64,000 nt of DNA from NCBI GenBank assembly GCA_900551445.1, contig URWA01000011.1, forward strand, positions 1-64,000, written 5' to 3'. The DNA comes from an uncultured Bacteroides sp. Its GTDB lineage: Bacteria > Bacteroidota > Bacteroidia > Bacteroidales > Bacteroidaceae. Numbering within the stretch: position 1 is the stretch's first letter; the number at the start of each line of letters is the position of its first letter. The translations under genes were made by a program, and so were the position numbers. Below, one piece after another: positions 1-9,565 of the stretch. The notes beneath the pieces were generated by a model, which was not told the DNA's origin, did not search any database, and worked only from the letters and a program-made list of their open reading frames with translations.

Positions 1-327
1 TTATTGACAAACTTTTCAAAGAACTCATTTTATTTACTGCCAGAGCCGCTTAGGCTGGGCTAATTTTTAACGAACTATTGATTTATTAATAAATAATATT
101 TCTTTCGTATAGTCCATTACTATATTTTTGCCGAAAACATAAAAACAAAAACCAAGAATTAATACTAAACAGAAGCATATAATCAAAAAATTATATTATT
201 TACCCTTGTAACCTAAAAACAACCCAAAACAGAAACTTAACAACCTTATTGACCTTTACTATTTTTTATCTCAAGCTCTTTTCCACAAGGGCTTAATACC
301 TAATTTAATAACCTTAATTTTACTGAC
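1..327. other. Region upstream of the SusC gene
   Basis: AT-rich DNA before the first recognisable gene. Two forward frames are open from the window edge to stops at 51-53 and 61-63, so the 3' end of an upstream gene may lie here, but 17-20 residues are too few to assign. The rest holds a candidate promoter near 123-130 and a leader of almost 200 nt. No regulator gene is visible in the window for the SusC locus. Confidence 0.3.
123..130 (+). promoter_or_regulatory. Candidate -7 box for the SusC operon
   Basis: TATTTTTG fits the Bacteroidetes -7 consensus TAnnTTTG. The -33 element is not clear; T-rich sequence lies about 20 nt upstream. Transcription from here would give a leader of roughly 190 nt before the SusC start, long enough for leader-level control. 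Confidence 0.4.
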
Positions 328-3300
328 ATGCAACAAGGAAAAACGAACAAGTTTGGAAAAAAACTTGGACTGGCATTATGTATGCTACCTCTTTCCTCCT
401 GGGCTGTGTCCAGTGCCACACTCGATGCAAGCCCCCTTCCAGCAGTTTCCTTTCATGAAACCAAAGACATCGAGGCTACTGCACAAAGTCCCAGAAAACG
501 AACCATCACCGGTACCATTACCGATGCCTCGGACGGAACGCCTATCATCGGAGCCAACATTGTCCTGAAAGGGAAAAGCACCGGTGTCATTTCCGACCTG
601 GATGGTAATTATTCTATCGAAGCTACCAGCAAAGACATTCTGGTGGTCAGCTTCATCGGTTACAAAACCCGCGAGATTTCCGTGGCCGACCTCGGTGTCA
701 TCAACGTGAAGCTGCGGTCGGACAATGAGATGCTGGACGAAGTCGTAGTAGTCGGTGCCGGTACGCAAAAAAAAGTCAGTGTCACCGGTTCTATCACCAG
801 TGTAAAAGGTTCTTCCCTTGTCACTCCTACTTCTTCTTTGACCAATGCCCTCGCCGGTAAGCTGGCAGGTGTCATCGCCAAGACTTCCAGCGGTGCGCCG
901 GGACAGGCCGCCGAATTCTATATCCGCGGTATCGGCACGTTCGGCGGAAGAGCCACTCCGCTGATTATGCTGGACGACGTGGAAATCTCGGCTGCCGACC
1001 TGAACAACATTCCGGCGGAAACCATTGAAAGTTTCTCTATCCTGAAAGACGCTTCGGCAACCGCCATCTACGGTGCCCGCGGTGCCAACGGTGTAATGTT
1101 GATTACCACCAAATCGGGACGGGAAAATGAACGCACACAGATTAACGTGACGGTGGAAAACGCGTTCAACGTCATGACCAATTTCCCGGACTTCGTGGAC
1201 GGTGCCACCTGGATGGAAATGTACAACGAGGCACAGACCACCCGCAATCCGGGCGTAGCTCCCAAATATTCGCAAGAACAGATTGAAAACACCCGCCTGG
1301 GAACCAATCCCTACATGTATCCCAGCGTGAAATGGAACGACGTGATTTTCAAAGACATGGCCATGAGCCAGCGGGCCAACATCAACGTGCAGGGTGGTGG
1401 TTCCAGAGCCACTTACTACATGAGTATCCAGGCCAACCATGACTCCGGATTGCTGAATACCCGAAAAGTATATTCTTATAACAACAACATCAACAACTGG
1501 AGCTACAACTTCCAAAACAACATCAAATACAAGCTGACGTCTACTACGACCGTAGACTTGCGAATGAATGCGCAGATACGCAACAACCAGGGTCCCAACT
1601 ATGATACATCCGATTTGTTCAAGATGGCCCTGACCACCAACCCGATCAACTTCCCTGTCACATTCCCGGCAGAGGAAGGCGACACGCATATCCGTTTCGG
1701 TAATGCCATCCTGAGCGGAACCAACCTGCGCACCAACCCGTATGCCTACATGCTCTCTTCTTACAAGCAGATGCAGGAAAATACCTTGAACACTTCCTTG
1801 AAAATCAGCCAGCAGCTTGATTTCATAACCAAGGGGCTGAGTGCCACGGCTTTGGTCAACTTCAAGAACTGGTCGTCCAACTGGTATAGCCGCAGCATCG
1901 AACCCTACTACTACCGCATTAAAGACGGAAGTTTCAATCCTTCTACGGGAGAATATACCTTGGAAAGACTGGGCACAAGCGGAACGGATTATATCTCACA
2001 GTCGGACATCACAAAAAACGGTGACAACACTTTCTTCCTGCAGTTTACCCTCGACTATCAGCGCCGTTTCGGCAAACACAGCGTAGGCGGTATGTTGCTC
2101 TACATGCAGCGTGAATACCGGAATGCCGTGCTGCCGAACCGCAACCAAGGTTTCTCCGGACGTTTCACCTACGACTTCGACCAGCGTTACCTGGCTGAAA
2201 TCAACTTCGGTTACAACGGTACCGAGCGTCTGGCAAAAGGCGACCGCTTTGAATTCTTCCCGGCCATCTCTCTGGGATGGGTGGTTTCCAACGAGAAATT
2301 CTTCGCTCCCCTCAGCAAGGTCATATCGTCCTTGAAGCTGAGAGGTTCCTACGGTCTGGTAGGTAGCGACGAAACCGGTCCTCAAGGCTCACCTCACTTC
2401 TTGTACATCGACCAGGTAAATGTCATTGGCCAAAATCGCCCGGGAGCCACCTTTGGAGAAGACCTGAATGTCACCAAATACGGTCCTGTGGTCACTCAGT
2501 ATGCCGTGCAAAACGCCGGATGGGAACGTGTGAAAAAACTGGACGTCGGTTTCGACATGGAACTGTTCCGCAGCTTGAGCCTGACCTTCGACTTCTTCTA
2601 CGACAAGCGCTACAACATCCTGCTGCACCGCGAGGCATGGCCGCAGTCTCTGGGATATGACTCTGCCAAACCTTGGAGCAACAAAGGAAAGGTAGACAAC
2701 TGGGGATATGAACTCAGCGTCAACTACCGCAAGCAGTTCAACAAAGACCTGGCCGTAGACTTCCAAGGAAACTTTACCTACACCCAGAATAAATACGTAG
2801 ACTACGACGAACCGCTCTATCCTTATACTTGGCAGACCGTGACCGGCAAACCTTTGAGCCACCAGAAAGGTTACATCGCCGACGGACTGTTCCAAAGCCA
2901 GGAAGAGATTGACAACAGCCCGACACAAAACTTGGGAAGTAGCGTAATGGTAGGCGACGTGAAATACCGCGACGTAAACGGTGACGGCATCATCAACACA
3001 GAAGACCAAGTCATGATTTCAGAATACGGCAACATGCCGCGCATCCAGTATGGTCTGGGCATGAACATCGACTACAAAGGATTCAATTTCGGCGTATTCT
3101 TCAACGGTTCGGCCATGCGTACCCTCATGATCAGCGGTATCACTCCGTTCGGACAAGACGACTTCAACGTCATGCAGTTCATTGCGGATGATTACTGGAC
3201 AGAAGCCAACCCGAACCCCCATGCGGCGTATCCGCGTCTGGGACTGACCGACGCACAGACGGCCAACAACACCCAGGCCAGCACCTACTGGATGAGAAAC

Positions 3301-3480
3301 GGTAACTTTATCCGCTTCAAGACGCTGGAAATCGGATACCGTTTCAAGCATGCCCGCGTGTACTTCAGCGGAAACAACCTGTTCGTATTCAGTCCGTTCA
3401 AGTTGTGGGACCCGGAACTGGCATGGAACAGCTACCCCTTACAGAGAACGTTTAATATCGGATTACAGTTAACTTTCTAA
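328..3480 (+). CDS. SusC-like TonB-dependent outer-membrane transporter
   Basis: A 1050-residue SusC/RagA-family receptor that should import glycan or glycopeptide fragments across the outer membrane using TonB energy. An N-terminal signal sequence is followed at about residues 58-135 by a carboxypeptidase-D-like regulatory domain, then the typical DEVVVVGAGTQKK segment and the plug domain (TSGAPGQAA and RGIGTF-type motifs near 190-215), and a beta-barrel ending in a hydrophobic, aromatic C-terminus. There is no STN domain before the CarboxypepD-like domain, so control by an ECF sigma/anti-sigma pair is unlikely. The SusD gene follows after 14 nt and two more genes continue on the same strand. 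The gene set resembles the M60-containing mucin locus known from B. thetaiotaomicron (from memory). The exact ligand is not visible. Confidence 0.97.
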   Translation: MQQGKTNKFGKKLGLALCMLPLSSWAVSSATLDASPLPAVSFHETKDIEATAQSPRKRTITGTITDASDGTPIIGANIVLKGKSTGVISDLDGNYSIEATSKDILVVSFIGYKTREISVADLGVINVKLRSDNEMLDEVVVVGAGTQKKVSVTGSITSVKGSSLVTPTSSLTNALAGKLAGVIAKTSSGAPGQAAEFYIRGIGTFGGRATPLIMLDDVEISAADLNNIPAETIESFSILKDASATAIYGARGANGVMLITTKSGRENERTQINVTVENAFNVMTNFPDFVDGATWMEMYNEAQTTRNPGVAPKYSQEQIENTRLGTNPYMYPSVKWNDVIFKDMAMSQRANINVQGGGSRATYYMSIQANHDSGLLNTRKVYSYNNNINNWSYNFQNNIKYKLTSTTTVDLRMNAQIRNNQGPNYDTSDLFKMALTTNPINFPVTFPAEEGDTHIRFGNAILSGTNLRTNPYAYMLSSYKQMQENTLNTSLKISQQLDFITKGLSATALVNFKNWSSNWYSRSIEPYYYRIKDGSFNPSTGEYTLERLGTSGTDYISQSDITKNGDNTFFLQFTLDYQRRFGKHSVGGMLLYMQREYRNAVLPNRNQGFSGRFTYDFDQRYLAEINFGYNGTERLAKGDRFEFFPAISLGWVVSNEKFFAPLSKVISSLKLRGSYGLVGSDETGPQGSPHFLYIDQVNVIGQNRPGATFGEDLNVTKYGPVVTQYAVQNAGWERVKKLDVGFDMELFRSLSLTFDFFYDKRYNILLHREAWPQSLGYDSAKPWSNKGKVDNWGYELSVNYRKQFNKDLAVDFQGNFTYTQNKYVDYDEPLYPYTWQTVTGKPLSHQKGYIADGLFQSQEEIDNSPTQNLGSSVMVGDVKYRDVNGDGIINTEDQVMISEYGNMPRIQYGLGMNIDYKGFNFGVFFNGSAMRTLMISGITPFGQDDFNVMQFIADDYWTEANPNPHAAYPRLGLTDAQTANNTQASTYWMRNGNFIRFKTLEIGYRFKHARVYFSGNNLFVFSPFKLWDPELAWNSYPLQRTFNIGLQLTF

Positions 3481-3494
3481 AAAATCTAATTACG

Positions 3495-5429
3495 ATGAAG
3501 ACTTTTAAAAACATAGGAAAAATCGCCTTACTTTCACTGGCTTTATGTGGAGGAACCACTTCATGTAACTACCTCGACGTAGTACCACCCGAACAAGCCT
3601 CCCTACCAGATGCCACCAAAGACCCGGAAGCCACCCTGGGCTTTCTTTTCTCCTGCTACGGAGGAGTGAGAAATCCGTTTGATTATCAGACGGTGGAAGC
3701 CGGTGCCGACGAATACGTACTTCCTCCCCTGTGGAACACCGGTTCACAAAAAATCACCTGGGACTTGAACCTCCCGACCAATATCGCCGACGGATGGAGC
3801 TGGGGAACCAACTACCGCTTCATCGGACAGTGTCTGCTCTTCCTGCAGGAACTGCCTCATGCCAGAGGGGTGACGGACGAACAGAAAAGGGCCTGGGCAG
3901 CAGAAGCCAACTTCCTGCTGGCATACTACCACATGGCTACATTGATAGCCTACGGTCCTTGCCCTATTACCGACACCTATATCGACCAAGCTACCCCCGA
4001 ATCAGAATACAGGGGACGTATGCACTTCGACTACGTGAAAGACTGGATTTGCCAGAAATTTGACGAAGTCTGCCAAGACGGACAGCTTCCTGCCACCCGC
4101 AGCGGGGATGAATGGGGAAGAGCCACCTCGGTCATGGCCAAGGCCCTGAAGGCCCGCCTGCTGGTATATGCCGCCTCTCCGCTATACAACGGCAGCTTCC
4201 CTTACAAGGACTGGGAAAACGTGAATTTCGAGACTCCGGGCTACGGCAAGGAGCTAATCAGCAAACAATACGACCCCAAGAAATGGGAAGCAGCCAAGAC
4301 TGCCTGTCTGGAAGCCATTGCCGCTGCAGAAGCAGCCGGACACAAACTGTTCAGCCTGGACGATGCACGCACCTTGTACAAGCAAGCCAATCTGCCACTC
4401 CCGTTCGTTCCTTTCAAAAGCGAAAATGGCGGATCAGCCGAAAAGGACAAAGAGTTCATGGAACGCGTACAGCTGATGCGATACGTGGTTACCACTCGCT
4501 ACAAAGAAGGTAACCGCGAAACCATCTGGGGACATGCCAACCAGGGAACCATGATTATCGGTTCTCTTCCGCACCGTGTCATCAAGAACAACCAGGGAAC
4601 CTGGAAGGCCGGATATTCCGGAGTGTCACCTACCCTCAATACAGTGGAGCAATTCTACACAGAAAACGGAGTGCCCATCGAGAAAGACAAGGATTTCTAT
4701 TCCGAAGCGGAATGGTTCCAGACTGCCGGCGTATCCGGACGTGAGGATATCATCAAGCTGAATGCCCGCCGTGAACCCCGTTTCTATGCCTGGATTGCAT
4801 TCGACGGCGGCGACATGGGAAGCCGTGTCAATGGCGGACAGCCCTTGAAACTGGAAATGCGCAATTCGGAACTTCACGGTTACAATCCGTCCCTGTTCAA
4901 CCGCGACAACTGTGTGACCGGCTACCTGTCTCAAAAGTTCATTGAACCGACCTTCGCCTGGACTGCCAGTGCCGAAGAAAAACAGGACAAGCCGAGACCA
5001 ATGATCCGTATGGCCGAATTGTACCTGAATCTGGCCGAATGTTATGCGGCGCTCGGTGAAACCCCTAAAGCACTGGAACAGCTGAACATTATCCGTCAGC
5101 GTGCCGGAATCAGAAACCTCGAAACCCAAGACGTCACCGACGATATGCCTATCATGAAATGGGTGCAGAATGAACGATTCGTCGAACTGTGGGGAGAAGG
5201 TCACCGCTACTATGACCTCCGCCGCTGGATGATTGCCCCAGAATACATGGGTGCCGGCGTACGCAAGGGACTCAATGCCATGAGCAAGCTCGACCCGACC
5301 TTTGAGGAATTCAACACGCCGGTAGCTGTCAGCCAGGATTTCAAATGGACGAACCGCATGTATTTCCTTCCTGTTTTTGAAAATGAAGTCTACAAGAACC
5401 CACAACTTATTCAGGCACCAGGCTATTAA
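3495..5429 (+). CDS. SusD-like surface glycan-binding lipoprotein
   Basis: A 644-residue SusD/RagB-family lipoprotein that would cap the adjacent SusC barrel at the cell surface and bind ligand. The signal peptide ends in a lipobox with Cys24 (SLALCGGTTSCNYLD). The middle is rich in TPR-like helices (TDEQKRAWAAEANFLLAYYH near 130), and the C-terminal half carries the family pattern MAELYLNLAECYAALGE, NIIRQRAG, NERFVELWGEGHRYYDLRRW. It sits 14 nt after SusC, as is usual for such pairs, and 12 nt before the next lipoprotein gene. The length is at the upper end of the usual 500-650 range. Confidence 0.97.
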   Translation: MKTFKNIGKIALLSLALCGGTTSCNYLDVVPPEQASLPDATKDPEATLGFLFSCYGGVRNPFDYQTVEAGADEYVLPPLWNTGSQKITWDLNLPTNIADGWSWGTNYRFIGQCLLFLQELPHARGVTDEQKRAWAAEANFLLAYYHMATLIAYGPCPITDTYIDQATPESEYRGRMHFDYVKDWICQKFDEVCQDGQLPATRSGDEWGRATSVMAKALKARLLVYAASPLYNGSFPYKDWENVNFETPGYGKELISKQYDPKKWEAAKTACLEAIAAAEAAGHKLFSLDDARTLYKQANLPLPFVPFKSENGGSAEKDKEFMERVQLMRYVVTTRYKEGNRETIWGHANQGTMIIGSLPHRVIKNNQGTWKAGYSGVSPTLNTVEQFYTENGVPIEKDKDFYSEAEWFQTAGVSGREDIIKLNARREPRFYAWIAFDGGDMGSRVNGGQPLKLEMRNSELHGYNPSLFNRDNCVTGYLSQKFIEPTFAWTASAEEKQDKPRPMIRMAELYLNLAECYAALGETPKALEQLNIIRQRAGIRNLETQDVTDDMPIMKWVQNERFVELWGEGHRYYDLRRWMIAPEYMGAGVRKGLNAMSKLDPTFEEFNTPVAVSQDFKWTNRMYFLPVFENEVYKNPQLIQAPGY

Positions 5430-5441
5430 AAAGTATTTGAT

Positions 5442-6827
5442 ATGAAACTACATAATCTATTTGGGGCAATCTGTGTCTTAGGAGGCACATTGGCCCTATC
5501 CAGCTGCGAAAAATATGACGAACTGTTCCCTGCGCAATACCATTGCGTATTGAACATCAAGGATGCAGGCATCCGTAACACAGAATTATATACTACCGAG
5601 GCAGAAGGAACCATTCCGGTTTCCATCATGAAAACCGGAAGCAAAGGGGATGTACCCGCCAACGGAACACTTGTCCCGATGGCAGAAGAAGCTTTCCAGG
5701 CCTATTGCACCAACAACGCACTGAAATATGCTTATCTGCCTGCAGAATATTATTCACTTCCCAATGAGGAACTGCAATTTTCCGCACAGGAACGCTACAA
5801 AATAATAAACGTTGTGCTGAAAACAAGAGAAATCTCGAAACTGCAGGAGAGCAATCACGGACAGAAATATGCCTTGCCCTTGCTGCTCCACGGAAACGGA
5901 GCTTCCGTACACGACAGCCTGCTCATCATTGCCCCCGACATCAAGGCTCCCTCACTCGAACTGACCAGTGCCGGATTCGTAAGTGCCGTCCAGTTCACTT
6001 CCAAGGGAGAAGCCAAACAGACCCATACGGTGGAACTGGCCCTGCCCACTCCAAACGCTTGGGGATTGAAATGCAGCGTCACTTGCAACGATGAAGCGAT
6101 AGAGGCTTTCCAGAAATACAATGCTCAGAACGGCAACCGTTACCAGCAACTTCCGGAAAACGCATACACCCTGCCCGACAATGGCGTGGTAACTTTTGCC
6201 GAAGCGGCCACTACCGCCACCATGGAAGTCACTTTCAACCGGGATGCCATGCAAATGGGAGAATATATCCTTCCTCTTACCATTTCCAATCCTAACGTGG
6301 AAGGCATGGAAATCAAAGCCTCTCAGAAAACCGTCCTGTTGGGAGTTTCTTACTCTCCAGACAAGCTGGTGCTGAAGGCAGACCAGTTTAAGACCAACTC
6401 CATTGCCGACGGCGACGGAACAGGACTTACCGGTCTGATTGACGGACTCGGAGCCGGCCTGCATTTTCACTCCAACTGGAGTGCTCCGGTACAAGATGCC
6501 AACTACGGCAACTACATCGATGTGACACTGACCGCCCCCATCCAATCCATCAAGCTAGACTACTGGACCCGCTTTGAAAACGGAAATGCGGCCCCGACCC
6601 ACATCAAGCTGTTTACCAGCGTAGACGGTAATGACTGGACTGAACTGGGAGAGATTAAAAGCGGACTTCCTACAGGTGCAAACCAGCAGTATTCCTCTCC
6701 TATCTATCGTGCGGCCAACCCATTCTCTCATTTCCGTTTCGCCGTGCTGACAAGTACCGCAGGCTCCATGACCAGTGGAGGAGGCTCTTGGTTCAACCTG
6801 GGAGAGCTCACACTGTACGGTAATTAA
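5442..6827 (+). CDS. DUF1735 / F5-8 type C surface lipoprotein (SGBP-like)
   Basis: A 461-residue predicted surface lipoprotein (lipobox LALSSCEKYD, Cys22). Two tandem segments, about residues 30-165 and 170-300, look like DUF1735 (BT_3987-type) immunoglobulin-like domains. The C-terminal 150 residues look like a discoidin (F5/8 type C) carbohydrate-binding module, with SNWSAPVQDANYGNYIDVTL and THIKLFTSVDGNDWTELGEI as recognisable parts. Genes of this build lie directly after SusD in many loci and encode surface glycan-binding proteins that pass ligand to SusCD. No catalytic motif is visible. A strong hairpin follows the stop, separating it from the protease gene. Confidence 0.85.
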   Translation: MKLHNLFGAICVLGGTLALSSCEKYDELFPAQYHCVLNIKDAGIRNTELYTTEAEGTIPVSIMKTGSKGDVPANGTLVPMAEEAFQAYCTNNALKYAYLPAEYYSLPNEELQFSAQERYKIINVVLKTREISKLQESNHGQKYALPLLLHGNGASVHDSLLIIAPDIKAPSLELTSAGFVSAVQFTSKGEAKQTHTVELALPTPNAWGLKCSVTCNDEAIEAFQKYNAQNGNRYQQLPENAYTLPDNGVVTFAEAATTATMEVTFNRDAMQMGEYILPLTISNPNVEGMEIKASQKTVLLGVSYSPDKLVLKADQFKTNSIADGDGTGLTGLIDGLGAGLHFHSNWSAPVQDANYGNYIDVTLTAPIQSIKLDYWTRFENGNAAPTHIKLFTSVDGNDWTELGEIKSGLPTGANQQYSSPIYRAANPFSHFRFAVLTSTAGSMTSGGGSWFNLGELTLYGN

Positions 6828-6849
6828 TTCTTTACACATTCACTCAAAG

Positions 6850-6887
6850 AAAGAGGAAGGAGAACCACCCTATACTCCTTCCTCTTT
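6850..6887 (+). terminator. Hairpin between SGBP and M60 genes
   Basis: A perfect 13-bp stem (AAAGAGGAAGGAG at 6850-6862 pairs with 6875-6887) with a 12-nt loop and a short T run lies in the 83-nt gap between the two lipoprotein genes. It resembles an intrinsic terminator. As no clear new promoter follows before 6911, it may act as a leaky terminator that lowers protease expression relative to SusCD. Confidence 0.6.
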
Positions 6888-6910
6888 TAACTACCCCAAA
6901 CCTAATCACC

Positions 6911-9478
6911 ATGAAAAAGAAATTATTTTTTGCGTCTTTCACGATGCTACTCCTCCTGATACTTTCTTCCTCGGGATGTAAAGAGAAAGAGAATCTCAAA
7001 GACCGTATCTTTTCCATCGAGGAGGCAGACATGAACCAGGAATTCGGAAGTGCTCCGGAAAATAAAATCATCCTTATCAAAACCAACCTGTCACTGAACG
7101 ACTGGAAAGCCGAAAGTGAAGCCAACTGGCTTTTCCTGTCTACCCAAGAAGATGCTTCGCAGGGAACAAGCCTCAAAATTTCCGCTACGGCCAACACCTC
7201 TGGGGAGCGTAGAACAGCGGTGGTCAAGCTTCTGTCTCCCGTACAGAACTATATCCTCAACGTGACCCAATATGGCTCGTCCGACATCGTCCTCAGCGAA
7301 GACATCAAAGTGCAGCCTTCTGGAGGAAAAGCCAGTGAATGTCAGCCCGGACAAGACATTGAAAATACATGGGACGGCAAGTTTTCTGCCGACGGTGCCA
7401 ATCCTTATCATTCGCCATGGGGAAAATCGGCCAACTTCCCGGTCACGCTGGAATATTATTTCCAAGGGGGTGCCGACATAGACTACCTTATTTATTATAC
7501 CCGTTCCGGAAACGGAAACTTCGGGGAATTTGACCTGCTGCTTGCAACCGACGAGGGGCACTCGGACTGGAAGAAATATGGTTCCTACAATTTCCGCATG
7601 CAGAATGCACCTTCCAAAATCACCTTCAAGACAACCCAGAAGGTGACAGGCATCAAATTCGAAGTCAAGTCGGGTGCCGGCAATTTTGTGAGCTGCGACG
7701 AAATGGTGTTCTACCGATACAACCAGGAGAACACGCTGGAAAAAACACTGCTCACCGTATTCGACGACATCACTTGCAGCACCTTGAAGGAAGGAGTGAC
7801 CGACGAACAAATCAATGCCCTCCCCGACTATTTTGTCCGACTGGCCAAAGCTCTCCAAAGCAACACCTACGATGCGCATGAAAAAGAATTCCGCATCCGT
7901 GAATATGCCCCTTACAGCATACCGGAAGAATGGGCAGCCAAACTGATGACCAAGAAATACAGTAACCTGGACAATCCTACCGGCATCTCAGTGCAGCAAG
8001 GCGATGAAATTATCGTACTGGTGGGCGACACCCACGGCCAACAGATATCCTTGCAAAGTATCTGGGAAAGCGGACAGGAATACAAACAGACCAACATGAG
8101 CGGGGAAGTCTATTTCCTGTCACCGGGTGTCAACAAACTGACCATGCGCAAGGAGGGACAGCTTTTCGTCATGTACAACACCGACCTGACCTCGCCCGAT
8201 GCCCAGCCCATCAAGATTCATATCCCGATGGGAAGCGGAAAGGTGACCGGCTTCTTCGACCTGAAAGAACACAAGACCGACGAAAAGTATGCCGAACTCT
8301 TGAAGAAAGCCACCCACAAATATTTCTGTGTACGAGGCGAACGCATCATGTTCTATTTCCACACTTCCAAGATGCAGGAGTTCGTCCCCAACCAGATACT
8401 GTCGGCCATCAACCTGTGGGATGACATCATCGGCTGGGAACAGGAACTGATGGGCATCGAGGATGTACGCCCGTCGCAGGTGAACAACCACCTCTTTGCC
8501 ATCTCGCCGGAAGGAAGTTACATGTGGGCCTCCGACTATTGCATCGGCTTCGTCTACACTTACCTGAAGAATATCCTGCTGAAAGAGAACGTCATGGCTG
8601 CCAAAGACAACGCCTGGGGACCGGCCCACGAGATAGGACACATCCATCAGGCCGCCATCAACTGGCCCGGCAGCACGGAATCGTCCAACAACCTGTTCTC
8701 CAACTACATCCTGTACAAACTGGGAAAATACTGCTCCAGAGGCAGTGAACTGAACGACCTGGCTGATTCCCGCTTTGTCTATAAGAAAGCATGGTATAAC
8801 ATGGGAGATGCCACGCATCAGGGAGAAGACACGGAGATACACATGCGCATGAACTGGCAGTTGTGGAACTACTACCACCGCTGCGGACACAATCCTAAAT
8901 TCTGGCAGACCTTGTTCAAACTGTTGCGTGAAGACCGGATTACAGAAAGTGACCCCGGTGCCGCCCAGCTCAAGTTTGCCATGAAAGCCAGTGAGGCGGC
9001 AAAGGAAGACCTGACCGACTTCTTCGACTTGTGGGGTTTCTTTATCCCGGGAGAAGATACCATTGACCAGTATGGTACCTGGAAATATAAAGTGACAGCC
9101 GAAATGATCAAAGAAGCCAAGGACTTCATGAAGAAATTCCCGAAACCCAAACATGCCTTCCAGTACATTGAAGACCGCAAGGCCGGGGATACCGGACTGG
9201 ACACCAAACCTTCGGACACCGGATATTATACCCAGTTTGAAGGGGAAGTGAAACCCATCAATCCGAATATAGCCTACACCGTTTCCGGAAGAAAATATAC
9301 CGTAGAAAACGGAGAAAATGCAGTGGCCTTTGAACTGCGGAAAAACAGTGCCGAAGGAGAGCTGGTTTATTTCTTCAACATGTTCAGCTACGACATTCCG
9401 ACGGGTGTGGACCTGACCAATGCCCAGCTCTATGCCGTACAGGCCGACGGAAAGCGAATTGAAATCCACAAGAAATAA
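6911..9478 (+). CDS. M60-family (mucinase-type) metalloprotease lipoprotein with BACON domain
   Basis: An 855-residue lipoprotein (SSSGCKEKEN, Cys near residue 23). Residues about 30-118 form a BACON domain (NDWKAESEANWLFLS, ending in LNVTQYG). Residues about 120-240 look like a CBM32/discoidin-type module. The M60 (PF13402-like) catalytic part follows from about 300 to 740. The zinc motif HEIGH is at residues 573-577 (AWGPAHEIGHIHQ), and Glu590 in the following WPGSTE segment is a good candidate for the third ligand or catalytic residue in the family pattern HExxH-(8-28)-E. M60 proteases of gut bacteria cleave O-glycosylated mucin-type proteins, so this gene suggests that the SusCD system takes glycopeptides or O-glycans. 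It is the only degradative enzyme in the operon. Confidence 0.93.
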   Translation: MKKKLFFASFTMLLLLILSSSGCKEKENLKDRIFSIEEADMNQEFGSAPENKIILIKTNLSLNDWKAESEANWLFLSTQEDASQGTSLKISATANTSGERRTAVVKLLSPVQNYILNVTQYGSSDIVLSEDIKVQPSGGKASECQPGQDIENTWDGKFSADGANPYHSPWGKSANFPVTLEYYFQGGADIDYLIYYTRSGNGNFGEFDLLLATDEGHSDWKKYGSYNFRMQNAPSKITFKTTQKVTGIKFEVKSGAGNFVSCDEMVFYRYNQENTLEKTLLTVFDDITCSTLKEGVTDEQINALPDYFVRLAKALQSNTYDAHEKEFRIREYAPYSIPEEWAAKLMTKKYSNLDNPTGISVQQGDEIIVLVGDTHGQQISLQSIWESGQEYKQTNMSGEVYFLSPGVNKLTMRKEGQLFVMYNTDLTSPDAQPIKIHIPMGSGKVTGFFDLKEHKTDEKYAELLKKATHKYFCVRGERIMFYFHTSKMQEFVPNQILSAINLWDDIIGWEQELMGIEDVRPSQVNNHLFAISPEGSYMWASDYCIGFVYTYLKNILLKENVMAAKDNAWGPAHEIGHIHQAAINWPGSTESSNNLFSNYILYKLGKYCSRGSELNDLADSRFVYKKAWYNMGDATHQGEDTEIHMRMNWQLWNYYHRCGHNPKFWQTLFKLLREDRITESDPGAAQLKFAMKASEAAKEDLTDFFDLWGFFIPGEDTIDQYGTWKYKVTAEMIKEAKDFMKKFPKPKHAFQYIEDRKAGDTGLDTKPSDTGYYTQFEGEVKPINPNIAYTVSGRKYTVENGENAVAFELRKNSAEGELVYFFNMFSYDIPTGVDLTNAQLYAVQADGKRIEIHKK

Positions 9479-9503
9479 GTATTTCTTCTCATACAGAAAC
9501 AGA

Positions 9504-9535
9504 AAGGGGTACCGGCACACACGCCGATACCCCTT
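9504..9535 (+). terminator. Terminator after the M60 gene
   Basis: AAGGGGTA at 9504-9511 pairs with TACCCCTT at 9528-9535, with extra CGGC/GCCG pairs inside and a pyrimidine-rich 3' side. It lies between the convergent M60 and cysS genes and could serve both. Confidence 0.7.
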
Positions 9536-9565
9536 CTTCCTATCATGTAGTTTTCAAAATCTCCG

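Noticed and set aside
385..1689. Long minus-strand frame of 434 codons opposite SusC
   Set aside because: It is the shadow of a strongly biased coding sequence. The plus-strand protein is an unmistakable SusC, and the antisense product has no domain.
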